From Streptomyces sp. ML-6 (GTDB taxonomy: Bacteria > Actinomycetota > Actinomycetes > Streptomycetales > Streptomycetaceae): 64,000 nucleotides of DNA. The notes beneath the pieces were generated by a model, which was not told where the DNA came from, did no database searches, and was given only the letters and a program-made list of their open reading frames with translations. Both the position numbers and the translations under genes were made by a program. Shown piece after piece: positions 1 to 42,424 of the stretch; the stretch's first letter is position 1; the number at the start of each line of letters is the position of its first letter. The DNA lies in assembly GCF_030116705.1 (NCBI RefSeq), contig NZ_JAOTIK010000001.1, positions 5,174,501 to 5,238,500 of the forward strand, written 5' to 3'.

Positions 1-32099
<32,099 letters not shown>

Positions 32100-32149
32100 A
32101 TTCAGAAGACCAGATCCTGACATCCCTGATTTGAGGAGGCACCCGAGCC

Positions 32150-33454
32150 ATGTCCGAAACTCCCCCGTTCGAAGGCCGGCCTGCGGCCCCGGCGGCTCCC
32201 GGACAGCCCATCAACGGCACCGGTCCGGGCGTGTGGGACCCGGAGTTCTTCCAGAACCCGTACCCCACCTACGCCTGGCTCCGTGAGAACGACCCGGTCC
32301 GCGGCATCACCTGGCCCGGCCCGCCCGGCCACGCCTGGCTCGTCACCCGCTACGAGGACGTCCACGCGGGGCAGGCCGACTCCCGGCTGCGCCACGACCT
32401 GACCGCCTTCATGGCCGAGCTCGGCATCCCCGAGCCGCCCGCCATCGGCGGCGACGTGGCGCGGCTGCTCGGCCGCAACCTGACGCTGCTGGACGCGCCG
32501 GACCACCCGCGACTGCGGGCGGTGCTCTCGCGGTTCTTCACCAAGCGGCGCATCGAGGGCATGCGGCCCCGCATCGAGGTCCTCGCCGACGGGCTGCTGG
32601 ACGACCTCGCCGAGCGGGCCGGCGACGGCCCCGTCGACCTGATCCAGGACTTCGCCTGGAAGCTCCCGCTCACGGTCGTGTGCGAACTGCTGGGCGTCCC
32701 GGCCGAGGACCACGAACTGTTCGGCTACGGCACCGACGCCTCCCGCGACCGGGGCGCCACCGGCGAGTACGCGGCCGGGGCCGTCGTGGCCGTCGAGCGG
32801 CTGCGCGCCCTCATCGGCGAGAAGCGGGCCAACCCCGCCGACGACGCGTTCACCTCGTTCGTCCGGGCCCTGGACGCGGGGGAGTTCCTCGACGAGGACG
32901 AGGTGATCGCCCAGGCCATGCTGTTCGTGGTCGCCGGTCACGAGACCACCGTCGACCTGCTCGGCAACGGCATCCACGCCCTGCTGAGCAACCCCGACCA
33001 GCTCAAGCAGCTCACCGCCGACCCGTCGCTGGTGACGAACACGGTCGAGGAGGTGCTGCGCTACTACCCGCCGACCGACATCGTCACGCCGCAGTACACC
33101 GCGGAGCCCATCGCCTTCGGAGACGTCGAGGTGGACCGCCACCAGATCGTCATCCTGTCCCGGGCCTCCGCCAACCGCGACCCGAAGCGCTACCCCGACC
33201 CGGAGCGCTTCGACATCACCCGCAACACCGCCGGCCACCTGGGCTTCGGGCACGGTCCGCACTACTGCGTCGGCGGCATGACCGCCCGCATCGAGGGCCA
33301 GACGGTCTTCAACCGGATCTTCGACCGCTTCCCCGACCTGCGGCACGCCGGGGACCCCGAGCAGGTCCGCTGGAAGTCCAACCCGGTCGCCCGCGGCCTG
33401 GTCTCGCTCCCCGTGGAACTGGGCACGCCCCGACGGCCGGGGAAGACCGCATGA
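32150..33454 (+). CDS. Cytochrome P450 (first of three)
   Basis: 434-residue soluble bacterial P450. It has the I-helix motif AGHETT, the K-helix ExxR (EEVLR) and the heme loop [11 protein letters not shown] with the cysteine ligand. Strong RBS (GAGGAGG) about 13 bases before ATG 32150. Its stop overlaps the ATG of the next gene (ATGA at 33451-33454), which encodes a free-standing A(Asn)-PCP protein with a dead C domain. That coupling suggests the P450 acts on PCP-bound Asn, probably as a beta-hydroxylase, as NovI, NikQ and OxyD do on their aminoacyl-PCP partners. The link to this particular partner is inferred from position only; action on a residue of the main line is the alternative. Confidence 0.93.
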   Translation: MSETPPFEGRPAAPAAPGQPINGTGPGVWDPEFFQNPYPTYAWLRENDPVRGITWPGPPGHAWLVTRYEDVHAGQADSRLRHDLTAFMAELGIPEPPAIGGDVARLLGRNLTLLDAPDHPRLRAVLSRFFTKRRIEGMRPRIEVLADGLLDDLAERAGDGPVDLIQDFAWKLPLTVVCELLGVPAEDHELFGYGTDASRDRGATGEYAAGAVVAVERLRALIGEKRANPADDAFTSFVRALDAGEFLDEDEVIAQAMLFVVAGHETTVDLLGNGIHALLSNPDQLKQLTADPSLVTNTVEEVLRYYPPTDIVTPQYTAEPIAFGDVEVDRHQIVILSRASANRDPKRYPDPERFDITRNTAGHLGFGHGPHYCVGGMTARIEGQTVFNRIFDRFPDLRHAGDPEQVRWKSNPVARGLVSLPVELGTPRRPGKTA

Positions 33455-36400
33455 CCGGGCCCGCCGCCGGACCGGGGGACCTCACCCCCGACGAACTCCA
33501 CCGGCTGCTCGTCGAATGGAACGACACCGACCACAAGGTGGTCGAGGCCACGCTCACCGAGCTCTTCGAGGCGCAGGCCGTCCGGACCCCGGACGCGCCC
33601 GCGGTCGCGCACGGCTCCACCGAGCTCCGTTACGCGGAGCTCGGTGAGCGGGCCAACCGGCTGGCCCGGCTGCTCGTCGGGCGCGGGGCGGGGCCCGAGC
33701 GGTTCGTCGCCGTCGCCCTGCCGAAGTCCGTCGACCTCGTCGTCGCCCTGCTGGCCGTGGTCAAGGCCGGTGCCGCCTACCTGCCGCTGGACCCGGGCCA
33801 CCCCGCCGAGCGGATCGCCGGCATGCTCGCCGACGTGGCCCCCGTGGCGCTCCTCACCGACGCCGCGACCCTCGGCGCGCTGCCGGAGACCACCGCCGCG
33901 CGCGTCGTCCTGGACGACCCCGCGACCGTGACGGAGCTGGCCGGGCACGCGACGGGAGACCTCACCGACGCCGAGCGGACCGCGCCGCTGCGCCCCGCCA
34001 ACCCGGTCTTCGTCATCCACACCTCCGGATCGACCGGCCGTCCCAAGGGCGTCGTCGTCGAGCACCGCTCCCTCAACGTCTACCTGGCCTGGGCCAGGCA
34101 GGCGTACGGCGCGGTCACCGGCCGGGCCCTGGTGCACTCGCCCGTCGCCTTCGACCTGACGGCCACCGGGCTGTACGCGCCGCTCACCGCGGGCGGCTGC
34201 GCGCACCTGGTCGAACTGCACGAGGGCACGGCACCGGACGCCGCGGAGCTGCCCGAGGCCACCTTCGTCAAGGCCACCCCGACCCACCTCGCCCTGCTCG
34301 CGGCCCTGCCCGACGCCTACTCGCCCACCGGGCAGCTGGTGCTGGGCGGCGAGGCCCTGCTCGGCGAGGCGCTGGACGAGTGGCGCGCCCGCCGGCCCGA
34401 CGCCACGGTCGTCAACGAGTACGGGCCGACCGAGACCACCATCGGCTGCATGGAGTACCGCATCGAGCCGGGCGACGCCGTCCCGGCCGGCATGGTCACC
34501 ATCGGCCGCCCCATCTGGAACACCCGGCTCTACGTGCTCGACGAGCGGCTCGCCCCCGTGCCCCCCGGCACGGTGGGGGAGCTCTACATCGGCGGCGAGC
34601 TGCTGGCCCGCGGCTACCACGCCCGCCCCGCCCTCACCGCGGGACGGTTCGTGGCGAGCCCGTTCGCCCCCGGCGCGCGCATGTACCGCACCGGGGACCT
34701 GGTTCGGCGCCGGGACGACGGACAGCTGGACTTCATCGCGCGGACCGACGACCAGGTCAAGGTCCGCGGCTTCCGGATCGAGCTCGGCGAGGTCGAGGCC
34801 GCGCTCACCGGCCTGCCCGCCATCGCCGCGGCCGCGGTCTCCGTGCACGAGGAACGGCCGGGCACCAAGCGGCTGGTGGCCCATGTGGTGCCCGCCGAGG
34901 GCGCGCCGGTGGACGCCGAGGCGCTGCGCACGGCCCTGGCCGCCCGGCTGCCCGAGTACATGGTGCCCACCGCCTTCGTCGCGCTGGAGGCCCTGCCGCT
35001 CACCCCGAACGGCAAGCTCGACCGCAAGGCACTGCCCGCACCCGGCACCGCCGCCCCGGTGGGCGGCCGGGCCGCGCGCGGGGAGCACGAGCGGCGGCTG
35101 TGCGAACTGTTCGCCGAGGTGCTCGGCGAGCCGGACATCGGCGCCGACACCAGCTTCTTCGCCGCGGGCGGGGACAGCGTCGGGGCGTTCACCCTGGTCA
35201 AGAAGGCCCGCCTGGCCGGGATCGGGTTCGGCACCAAGGACGTCTTCACCTCGCCCACCCCCGCCGCCCTGGCCGCGCTCGCCGTACCGGTGCCCACCGG
35301 GGACGCGGAGGACCGGACGCCGTCCGCCACCGGCGGCGCCGACCTCGCCGGGCTCGCCGACGGGCTGCCGGACGGGACCGAGGTCCTGGCCGTCTCGCCG
35401 TTGCAGGACGCCATGATCCGCCGGGCCGCGGCGGGCACGGGCCCCGGCCCGTACACCGACCAGTTCAGCTTCCCGCTCTCCGGGGCTTTCGACCCCGAGG
35501 TGATGCGCCGGACGCTGGCCGTCCTGCTGCGCCGCCACCCCGCGCTGCGCGCCGTCTTCCGCACCGGTCCGGACGGCAACCCCGTCCAGCTCGTCGTCGG
35601 CGAGGCCGGGCCGGTCCTCCACGAGGTCGACCTCTCCGCCCTGGCGGGGGAGGAGCAGCGGCGGGAGCTGGAGCGGCTGCTGCGACAGGACCAGGACACG
35701 CCCTTCGACCTGGCCGAGCCGCCGCTGGTGCGGTGCACCGCGGTCAAACTGGCCCCGGACAGCTGGCGGTTCGTGCTGAGCCTGGCCCCGCTGCTGCTGG
35801 ACGGCTGGTCGCTGCCCCTGGTCCTGGGCGAGCTGTGGATGACCTACATGACGGGCGGCGACGGGGCGATGCTGCCGCCCGCGCCGCAGGACCCGCCGCA
35901 GCGCGAGTACGCGGCCTGGCTGGCCGGCCGGGACACCGCCGCGACGGAGGACGCCTGGCGCGTCGTCCTGGAGGGGCTGCCCGCCCCGGCACCGCTGGTG
36001 CCCGCCGCACCGGACACGGGCCGGGTCACCGTCGTGGAGACCACGTCCCTGCTGCCCGAGGACGTCACCGCCGCGCTGGTCGCCCGGGCCCGCGCCCACG
36101 ACCTGACCCTCAACACCCTCGTGACGGGCGCCTGGGCGCTGCTCCTGGGCCGGCTCACCGGCCGCGAGGAGCAGGTCTTCGGCGTGACCGTGGCGGGCCG
36201 CCCCGCCGAACTGCCGGGCATCGACCAGGCGGCCGGGATGTTCATGAACAACCTGCCGGTACGGCTCGGCTGGCACGGCGGCGAGCAGGTCCTCGACGTG
36301 CTCACCCGGCTCCAGCGCGGCCAGGCCGGCCTGATGGCGCACCAGCACATCAGCCTCGCCAGGCTCATGGACATCGCGGGGACGGACGCGCTGTTCGACA

Positions 36401-36993
36401 CCCTCGTGGTGTTCGAGAGCCAGCCGACCACCACGACCCCGCCGCCCCCGCCGATGCCCGCCGGCGCACCGATGCCCGGTGGCCCCGGTGGCCCCGGCGC
36501 TCCGGAGGGTATGCCGCCGATGCCCGAGGGCGCGCCCGGTGCGCCCGGTCCGGGTATGCCCGCCGGTCCGCCGATGCCCATGGGCCCCGGTGCTCCCGGC
36601 GCTCCCGAGGGGATGCCGCCGATGCCCGGTGGTCCGGCCGGGCCCGGCATGCCGCCGATGCCCGAGGGCGCGCCCGGTGCGCCCGGCGCGGACATGCCCG
36701 CCGGTCCGCCGATGCCCATGGGGCCGCCGATGCCCGGCGCGCCCGGCATGCCGCCGCACCTGGTGCAGATCCTCGGCATGGAGGCGCACGACGCCGCCCG
36801 GGTCCCGCTCCGCTTCGCGGTGGCGCCCGGACCGGAGCTGGGCATCCTCGCCCAGTACTGGAGCGAGGCGTTCGAGCCGGGCCGGATGGACCGCGTCCAG
36901 GCCCAGTTCCTGGAGGTGCTCACCGCCTTCTCCCAGGGTCTCGAGCGGTCCGTCGACGACACGATGACCACAGTGACCGGAGGCACCGGATGA
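33451..36993 (+). CDS. Free-standing A(Asn)-PCP-degenerate C protein with P/G/M-rich insert
   Basis: 1180 residues. An N-terminal C-A linker remnant ([10 protein letters not shown]) suggests origin from a longer NRPS. The A domain ([11 protein letters not shown] near 34018) has pocket DLTKLGEIG plus lysine, an Asn-type code. The PCP is [10 protein letters not shown] with serine 576. A C-like domain follows (about 645-1165), starting SPLQDAM, but its active site reads A779-P780-LLL-D784-G785, so both catalytic histidines are gone. Between VFESQP and GMEAHDA, where other C domains have a loop of about 20 residues, lies an insert of about 110 residues (roughly 990-1103) rich in Pro, Gly, Met and Ala, with an internal 46-residue-period repeat. 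I infer off-line loading of Asn for P450 oxidation, with the dead C domain as a binding platform. Overlaps both neighbours (ATGA). Confidence 0.92.
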   Translation: MTGPAAGPGDLTPDELHRLLVEWNDTDHKVVEATLTELFEAQAVRTPDAPAVAHGSTELRYAELGERANRLARLLVGRGAGPERFVAVALPKSVDLVVALLAVVKAGAAYLPLDPGHPAERIAGMLADVAPVALLTDAATLGALPETTAARVVLDDPATVTELAGHATGDLTDAERTAPLRPANPVFVIHTSGSTGRPKGVVVEHRSLNVYLAWARQAYGAVTGRALVHSPVAFDLTATGLYAPLTAGGCAHLVELHEGTAPDAAELPEATFVKATPTHLALLAALPDAYSPTGQLVLGGEALLGEALDEWRARRPDATVVNEYGPTETTIGCMEYRIEPGDAVPAGMVTIGRPIWNTRLYVLDERLAPVPPGTVGELYIGGELLARGYHARPALTAGRFVASPFAPGARMYRTGDLVRRRDDGQLDFIARTDDQVKVRGFRIELGEVEAALTGLPAIAAAAVSVHEERPGTKRLVAHVVPAEGAPVDAEALRTALAARLPEYMVPTAFVALEALPLTPNGKLDRKALPAPGTAAPVGGRAARGEHERRLCELFAEVLGEPDIGADTSFFAAGGDSVGAFTLVKKARLAGIGFGTKDVFTSPTPAALAALAVPVPTGDAEDRTPSATGGADLAGLADGLPDGTEVLAVSPLQDAMIRRAAAGTGPGPYTDQFSFPLSGAFDPEVMRRTLAVLLRRHPALRAVFRTGPDGNPVQLVVGEAGPVLHEVDLSALAGEEQRRELERLLRQDQDTPFDLAEPPLVRCTAVKLAPDSWRFVLSLAPLLLDGWSLPLVLGELWMTYMTGGDGAMLPPAPQDPPQREYAAWLAGRDTAATEDAWRVVLEGLPAPAPLVPAAPDTGRVTVVETTSLLPEDVTAALVARARAHDLTLNTLVTGAWALLLGRLTGREEQVFGVTVAGRPAELPGIDQAAGMFMNNLPVRLGWHGGEQVLDVLTRLQRGQAGLMAHQHISLARLMDIAGTDALFDTLVVFESQPTTTTPPPPPMPAGAPMPGGPGGPGAPEGMPPMPEGAPGAPGPGMPAGPPMPMGPGAPGAPEGMPPMPGGPAGPGMPPMPEGAPGAPGADMPAGPPMPMGPPMPGAPGMPPHLVQILGMEAHDAARVPLRFAVAPGPELGILAQYWSEAFEPGRMDRVQAQFLEVLTAFSQGLERSVDDTMTTVTGGTG
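36511..36724 (+). repeat. Two copies of a 76-base P/G/M-rich coding repeat, 138 bases apart
   Basis: The unit at 36511-36586 recurs at 36649-36724 with few changes (GGTCCGGGT versus GGCGCGGAC in the middle). It encodes [13 protein letters not shown] then [10 protein letters not shown]. The block between is a variant of the same composition. The whole insert spans about 36430-36765, stays in frame and has no predicted fold. Confidence 0.85.
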
Positions 36994-39900
36994 TGATGAT
37001 TCCTCCCCTGTGCGTACCCGAACTGTTCCAGCTGCGGGTGGCGGCCGATCCCGAGGCCGCCGCCGTGGTGGGGGAGGACGGCGTCCTCTCGTACGCGGAG
37101 CTGAACACCCGCGCCAACCGGCTGGCCCGGCTGCTGATCTCCCGCGGCGCCGGACCGGAGAGCTTCGTCGCCGTCGCCGTGCCGCGCGGCACCGAGCTGA
37201 TCGTCGCGCTGCTCGCCGTGGTCAAGGCGGGCGCCGCCTATCTGCCGGTGGACCCGAACTACCCCGCCGACCGGATCGCGTACATGCTCGACGACGCGCG
37301 GCCCGCCCTGGTCGTCACCTCGGCGGCCGTCGCCGGACGGCTGCCGGTCCGGGACCCGCTGGTGCTGGACGACCCGGGGACCGCGGCGGCCCTCGCCGGG
37401 CAGAGCGCCGACGATCCGACGAACGAGGACCGGCTCGGGCCGCTCCACCTGCCCTGCCCGGCCTACCTCATCTACACCTCGGGCTCCACCGGCCGCCCCA
37501 AGGGCGTCGTCGTCACCCACATGGGAGTGGCGAGCCTGCTGACCGCCCAGATCGACGCGTTCGACCTCGGGCCGGGCAGCCGGGTGCTGCAGTTCGCCTC
37601 GCCCAGCTTCGACGCGGCCTTCTGGGAGCTGTGCATGGCGCTGCTGTCCGGCGCCGCGCTCGTGGTGGCCCCGGAGGAGCGCCTCGCCCCCGGCGAACCG
37701 CTCGCCGAGCTGCTCACCGAACGGCGGGTCACCCACGCGACCCTGCCGCCCGCGGTGCTCGCCGCGACCTCGCCCGACACCCGGGCCCTGGCGGGCGGCT
37801 GCCTGATCACGGCGGGCGAGGCGTGCTCCGGCTCGCTGGTGGCCCGCTGGGCGCCGGGCCGGCGGATGTTCAACGCCTACGGCCCCACCGAGTCCACGGT
37901 GTGCGCCACGATGACCCGGCCGTACTACCGCACCGACCTCGGCAACCCGCCGCTGGGCTCCGCGATCGTCAACACCGAACTGCTCGTGCTGGACGCGGAG
38001 TTGCAGCCCGTCCCGGCGGGCGGCACCGGTGAGCTGCACCTCGCGGGCCCCTCGCTGGCCCGCGGCTACCTGGGCCGCCCCGGCCTCACCGCCGAACGCT
38101 TCGTCGCCCACCCGTCCGGACGCCCCGGCGAACGGATGTACCGCACCGGGGACCTGGTGCGGCGCAGGGAGGACGGACAGCTGGAGTTCCTCGGCCGCGC
38201 CGACCACCAGGTCAAGGTCCGCGGCTTCCGGATCGAGCTCGGCGAGATCGAGGCGGTGCTCACGGCCCACCCGTCCGTCGCCCACGGCGTGGTCGCGGCG
38301 CGCGAGGACCGGCCCGGGGTACGGCGGCTGGTCGGCTACGTGGTGCCCGCCCAGGGCAGCACGGACTCCGCGGAGCTGCGCAGGCACCTGTCGGCCGAAC
38401 TGCCCGCCCACATGGTGCCGGCCGTCTTCGTCGAGCTCGACTCCGTACCGCTGACGCCCAACGGCAAGGTGGACCGGGCGGCACTGCCCGCCCCGGACCT
38501 CGCCGCCGCGGCCGCGGAGGGGATCCTGCCCCGCACCCCCGCCGAGGAGCAGCTGTGCGGCCTCTTCGCGGAGGTGCTCGCCCTGCCGGAGGTCCGCGCC
38601 GACAGCAACTTCTTCGCGCTGGGCGGGGACAGCATCTCCGCCTTCACCCTGGTCCAGCAGGCCCGCACCGCGGGAGTGGCGCTGACCGTCCAGGACGTGT
38701 TCCGGTACGGCAGCCCCGAACAGCTCGCCGCCCGCGCCGAGTCGGCCGACCGCACCGCCCGCGAGGAGTTCGCGCCGCCCGCCGCCGACCTGGCGAAGGT
38801 CGCCGAGGGATGGCCCGGACACACCGCCGTCCTGCCGGTCACCCCCATGCAGCACTCGCTGCTGGCGGCCGCCCGCCGCGAGACCGGCACCGGCCGCGTC
38901 CTCCAGGACTGCTGGTACTTCTGGCTGGAGTTCGCGGGGGAGCTCGACGCGGACACCATGCGGCTGGCTGCCGAGGCCCTGCTGCGCCGCTACCCGGAGA
39001 CGACCGCCGCGTTCGCCCACGAAGGGCTGAGCCGCCCGCTCCAGGTGGTGCCCGGCGAGGTCGAACTCCCCTGGTCCGAGCACGACCTGGGCGACCTGCC
39101 CGAGGACCAGCAGGACGAGGCGTTCGAGAAGCTGGCGGCGGCGGAACAGGACCGCCCGTTCGACGTGGCCCGGTCCCCGCTGGTGCGCTTCGGCCTCGTC
39201 CGGTTCGGGGAGCAGCGCCACCGGCTGCTCATCGGCTTCAGCCAGCTCCAGATGGACGGCTGGTCCTTCCCGGTCTTCCTGGACGACCTGTGGGTGCTCT
39301 ACCAGCACCGGGGCGACGACTCCGCGATGCCCCCGGCGAGGACCGGGGGTCCGTACACCGACTGGCTGACCGGGCGGGACCGCGCGGCGGCCGAGGACGC
39401 CTGGCGCACCGCGCTGGAGGGCCTGTCGGGCCCCACCCTCGTACGGGAGAGCGACCCCGGCCACCACGAGGGCGCGCCGCACGTCCAGGACCTGGTCCTG
39501 CTGCCCGCCGACGTGACCCGGGCCCTGGGCGAACGCGCCCGGGAGCACGGCCTGACCCTCAACACCCTGGTCCTGGGTGCCTGGGGCATCGTGCTGGGCG
39601 GACTGACCGGCCGGCAGGACACCGTCTTCGGCTACACCGTCTCGGGGCGCGCCCCCGAGGTGCCCGGCATCGAGCACGCGATCGGCAGCTACGCCAACCT
39701 GCTGCCGGTCCGGGTCCGCTGGAGCCCCGGGGCGCCGCTCACCGAGGTGCTCACCCGGCTCCAGGCCGAACAGGGCGCGCTCATCGCGCACCAGCACCTC
39801 AGCCTCACCGACATCGAACGGACGGTGGGCCTGCCGGAGCTGTTCGACGCCACCGTCGCCGCGCAGAACTACCCGGTCAACCGCCCGGCGTCCGAGGCGC

Positions 39901-40160
39901 TGGGGGCGGCCGCGCTGCCGCCGGAGGGCGCGGCCCGGATCGTCGGCGTGCACACCCACGAAGTCACCCCGCACACCCTGCGGTTGTCCTTCCGCGCCGA
40001 CGAACAGCTCTTCCTCGCCCTGGAGTACCGGGGCGGCCGGGACGTCCTGGCCCGGATAGCCGGACAGGTGCGGGATCTGCTCACGGCAGCCGCGGCGGAC
40101 CCCGGCAGGAGCGTGGAGGAACTGCTCGCGAGCGGCACCTCCGAAGGACGGAACCCATGA
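36990..40160 (+). CDS. Free-standing A(Phe)-PCP-degenerate C protein
   Basis: 1056 residues. The start is ATG 36990, overlapping the previous stop (ATGA) with GGAGG six bases upstream; two further ATGs follow in frame. The A domain ([11 protein letters not shown] near 37473) has pocket DAWTIAAVC plus lysine, a known Phe code. The PCP is [10 protein letters not shown] with serine 548. A C-like domain starts near residue 615 (TPMQHSLL), but the catalytic motif reads S751-Q752-LQM-D756-G757: both histidines are lost, as in the preceding gene, yet replaced by different residues. It lacks the P/G/M insert. Likely role: charge Phe on a discrete carrier for a P450, giving for example beta-hydroxy-Phe, then pass it to the main line. 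How the residue is transferred is not visible; there is no thioesterase or acyl-shuttle gene beside it. Confidence 0.92.
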   Translation: MMMIPPLCVPELFQLRVAADPEAAAVVGEDGVLSYAELNTRANRLARLLISRGAGPESFVAVAVPRGTELIVALLAVVKAGAAYLPVDPNYPADRIAYMLDDARPALVVTSAAVAGRLPVRDPLVLDDPGTAAALAGQSADDPTNEDRLGPLHLPCPAYLIYTSGSTGRPKGVVVTHMGVASLLTAQIDAFDLGPGSRVLQFASPSFDAAFWELCMALLSGAALVVAPEERLAPGEPLAELLTERRVTHATLPPAVLAATSPDTRALAGGCLITAGEACSGSLVARWAPGRRMFNAYGPTESTVCATMTRPYYRTDLGNPPLGSAIVNTELLVLDAELQPVPAGGTGELHLAGPSLARGYLGRPGLTAERFVAHPSGRPGERMYRTGDLVRRREDGQLEFLGRADHQVKVRGFRIELGEIEAVLTAHPSVAHGVVAAREDRPGVRRLVGYVVPAQGSTDSAELRRHLSAELPAHMVPAVFVELDSVPLTPNGKVDRAALPAPDLAAAAAEGILPRTPAEEQLCGLFAEVLALPEVRADSNFFALGGDSISAFTLVQQARTAGVALTVQDVFRYGSPEQLAARAESADRTAREEFAPPAADLAKVAEGWPGHTAVLPVTPMQHSLLAAARRETGTGRVLQDCWYFWLEFAGELDADTMRLAAEALLRRYPETTAAFAHEGLSRPLQVVPGEVELPWSEHDLGDLPEDQQDEAFEKLAAAEQDRPFDVARSPLVRFGLVRFGEQRHRLLIGFSQLQMDGWSFPVFLDDLWVLYQHRGDDSAMPPARTGGPYTDWLTGRDRAAAEDAWRTALEGLSGPTLVRESDPGHHEGAPHVQDLVLLPADVTRALGERAREHGLTLNTLVLGAWGIVLGGLTGRQDTVFGYTVSGRAPEVPGIEHAIGSYANLLPVRVRWSPGAPLTEVLTRLQAEQGALIAHQHLSLTDIERTVGLPELFDATVAAQNYPVNRPASEALGAAALPPEGAARIVGVHTHEVTPHTLRLSFRADEQLFLALEYRGGRDVLARIAGQVRDLLTAAAADPGRSVEELLASGTSEGRNP

Positions 40161-40188
40161 GCCAATCGCGTACCGAAAGGTCGATCCG

Positions 40189-40983
40189 ATGAGTAGTGCT
40201 GACATGCTGATGGACACCCGGCTGCTGGTCGGCCGGCAGATGCGGCACCTCAAGCGCGGTCCGGAGCGGGTCGTCCCCGTCATCATCACCCCGCTGATCC
40301 TGGTCCTGCTCAACGGACTGCTGATCGGCAGCGCGATCGTGGTGCCCGGGGACGGCAGCTACAAGGACTTCATGATGGCCGGGGTCTTCGCCCAGGTCGC
40401 CATGCTGGGCATGTCCAACGCCCAGAACGGCCTCAAGGAGGACCTGCGCAACGGTCTGGTCGACCGCTTCCAGTCGCTGCCGATCGCCCGGTCCGCCGCC
40501 GTCGTCGCCCGGTCCGTGGCCGAACTGCTGATGATGTTCGTCGGCTGGCTGGTGATCGCCGGGGTCGGTCTGCTGATCGGCTGGCGGATGCACGAGGGCT
40601 TCCTGCGGGGCATGGCCGGCATCGGCCTGATGCTGCTGTTCGGCTACCTGTTCATCTGGCTCGGCATCCTGGGCACCGTCTCCGGCCGCAACCCGCAGTC
40701 CTCCGGCATCGGTTCGATGATCGTCATGCCGATGCTGTTCCTGTCGCCGGCCTTCTTCCCGATCGACAACCTGCCCGGCTGGCTGCAGACGGTCTGCGAG
40801 TGGAACCCGTTCAGCTCGGTGGTCGTGGCCTGCCGTGAGCTGTGGGGCAACCCGAACCCGGTCGTGACCGGCGCCTTCCCGGTCGAGCACCCGGTCCTCG
40901 TGGCGACGCTCCTGCCGATCGTGCTGCTGATCCCGGTCATCCCGCTGGCCGTCCGCCGCTACCACTCCGTGGTCGGGCGGTGA
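40189..40983 (+). CDS. ABC-2 type transporter permease (DrrB-like)
   Basis: 264 residues with about six hydrophobic segments and the ABC-2 permease layout of daunorubicin-resistance DrrB-like exporters. ATG 40189 follows a GAAAGG site, 28 bases after the upstream NRPS stop. Its presumed ATPase partner lies at 43751-44713, separated from it by an MFS gene and a P450 gene. Together they probably export the peptide or give self-resistance. Confidence 0.9.
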   Translation: MSSADMLMDTRLLVGRQMRHLKRGPERVVPVIITPLILVLLNGLLIGSAIVVPGDGSYKDFMMAGVFAQVAMLGMSNAQNGLKEDLRNGLVDRFQSLPIARSAAVVARSVAELLMMFVGWLVIAGVGLLIGWRMHEGFLRGMAGIGLMLLFGYLFIWLGILGTVSGRNPQSSGIGSMIVMPMLFLSPAFFPIDNLPGWLQTVCEWNPFSSVVVACRELWGNPNPVVTGAFPVEHPVLVATLLPIVLLIPVIPLAVRRYHSVVGR

Positions 40984-40990
40984 ACCTGAC

Positions 40991-42417
40991 ATGAGGGTGT
41001 CCTCCCCGGTCGGCCGCTGGTCGGCGGCCACGCTGGCCTCCCTGCTGGGCGCGCAGATCTTCCACGTCGTGCTGGCCTGGTCCGTGCTGCGGGTGTCCGG
41101 CCCGATGTCCGCGGCGGTGGTACTGGCCCTGGGAACGCTGCCGCGCATCGCGATGATGACCGGCCTGACCGCCGGACTGGCGGCCCGGTTCGCCCCGCTG
41201 CGGCTGGCCCCGGGCGGCGAACTCGTCCGGGCCGTGCTGGCCCTGGGCGCCGCCGCGGTGCTGGCCGCCGGCACCCTGGACTTCACGGTGCTGCTGGTGG
41301 CGAGCGTGGCCTTCGGCCTCGTCGAGGCCGTCACCGAACCGGGGACCGGCGGCCTGCCCGCCCTCGTGGCGGGCCCCGCCGACCAGCAGCGGATGCAGAC
41401 GCTGCGGACCACGCTGTTCCGCGTGACCGTCGTCCTCGGCGGGCCCCTCGCCGGCCTGAGCGCGCTCCTCGGACTGTCCACCGCGCTGATCGTCAACGCC
41501 GTGGTGTTCGTGGTCTCCGCGCTCGTGTTCACCCTGCTGCGACCGCTGCCCGCCGACGCCTCCGCACCGGCCGGCGCCATGCCGGGCATGCCGGGCCCCG
41601 GCGGCATGCCCGGCATGGCCGGCCCGCCCGGACCGGACTCCCCGAAGCTCGGCGAGGCCCTCGCCCTGCCCGGCGTGCGGGCGGCGCTGATCTGCACCAT
41701 CCTCATCGAGCTGGGCTGCCCCGGCGCCTTCAACGTCGGCACCCTGCTGCTGGCCGACCACCGCGACTGGGGAGTGACCGGGTTCGGCGTCCTCGCCGGG
41801 GCCGTCGGCCTCGGCACGGTGGCTGCCGCGCTCGCCCCGTCGTTCGCCCGGCGGCTGCGGGGCAGCGGCATGGGCCTGATCCTGGCCTGCGTGCTCACCG
41901 CCGCGGCCATGGCCGGTGTCGCCCACGCCCCGAACCTGCCGGTCGCGGCCGGGCTCACCGTCGTGATGGCGCTGACCGCGGCGGCCGCGTCGGCGGCCAC
42001 CCTGGGCGTGCTGTTCAGCGGCCCCCGCCCGGAGGCCATGGGCATGGTGATGGGCACCGTGATGGCGGCCGGCGCGCTCGCCGCACCGCTGTCCTACCTG
42101 GCCGTCGGCGCCGTCGCCCGCGGCTGGGGCCCGGCCCCGGCCCTCCTCGGCTGCGCCGGCGCGCTGGCGGCCGCCGCACTGGTCGGCCTGGCCGACCGCT
42201 CCCTGCGCACCGCCACCGCGCCGGAGACGCCCGCCGGCCCCCGATGGGACCGCCGCCGGCCGGCCCGGAGAACCCGGCCGCCCCGGCCGCCCCGGAGGAC
42301 CCGGCCGCGGCGCCCCACCCGGCCCCCGCCACCGGGGCCGCCCCGACGGACCCGGCCCCCGCGGCCGACCCGTCCCTTCCCGACGACACGGGCCACCTGT
42401 CCGCGAAAGGAGCGTGA
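40991..42417 (+). CDS. MFS exporter with P/G/M-rich loop; C-terminus needs a frameshift correction
   Basis: About twelve hydrophobic segments, resembling MFS drug exporters. Between the two six-helix halves is a loop with PGMPGPGGMPGM, like the insert in the A(Asn)-PCP protein. Read literally, the frame continues into the downstream P450 through an Arg/Pro-rich stretch. Adding one C to the run at 42238-42242 instead gives a Pro/Ala-rich tail (GPPMGPPPAGPENPAAP...) ending at TGA 42415-42417, just before AAAGGAG and the GTG of the P450. I therefore treat this as two genes and the fusion as an artefact of a one-base indel. A genuine fusion is less likely, because the R/P stretch has out-of-frame composition. 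Confidence 0.85.
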
Positions 42418-42424
42418 CCCCGAC

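Noticed and set aside
36430..36765. Collagen-like protein or CRISPR-type array in the P/G/M repeat
   Set aside because: The repeats are in frame within the synthetase, differ in length and lack constant spacers.
34380..36989. N-terminal extension of the Phe module gene in its own frame
   Set aside because: It runs through the coding sequence of the Asn module in another frame; ATG 36990 has GGAGG and the A domain begins there.
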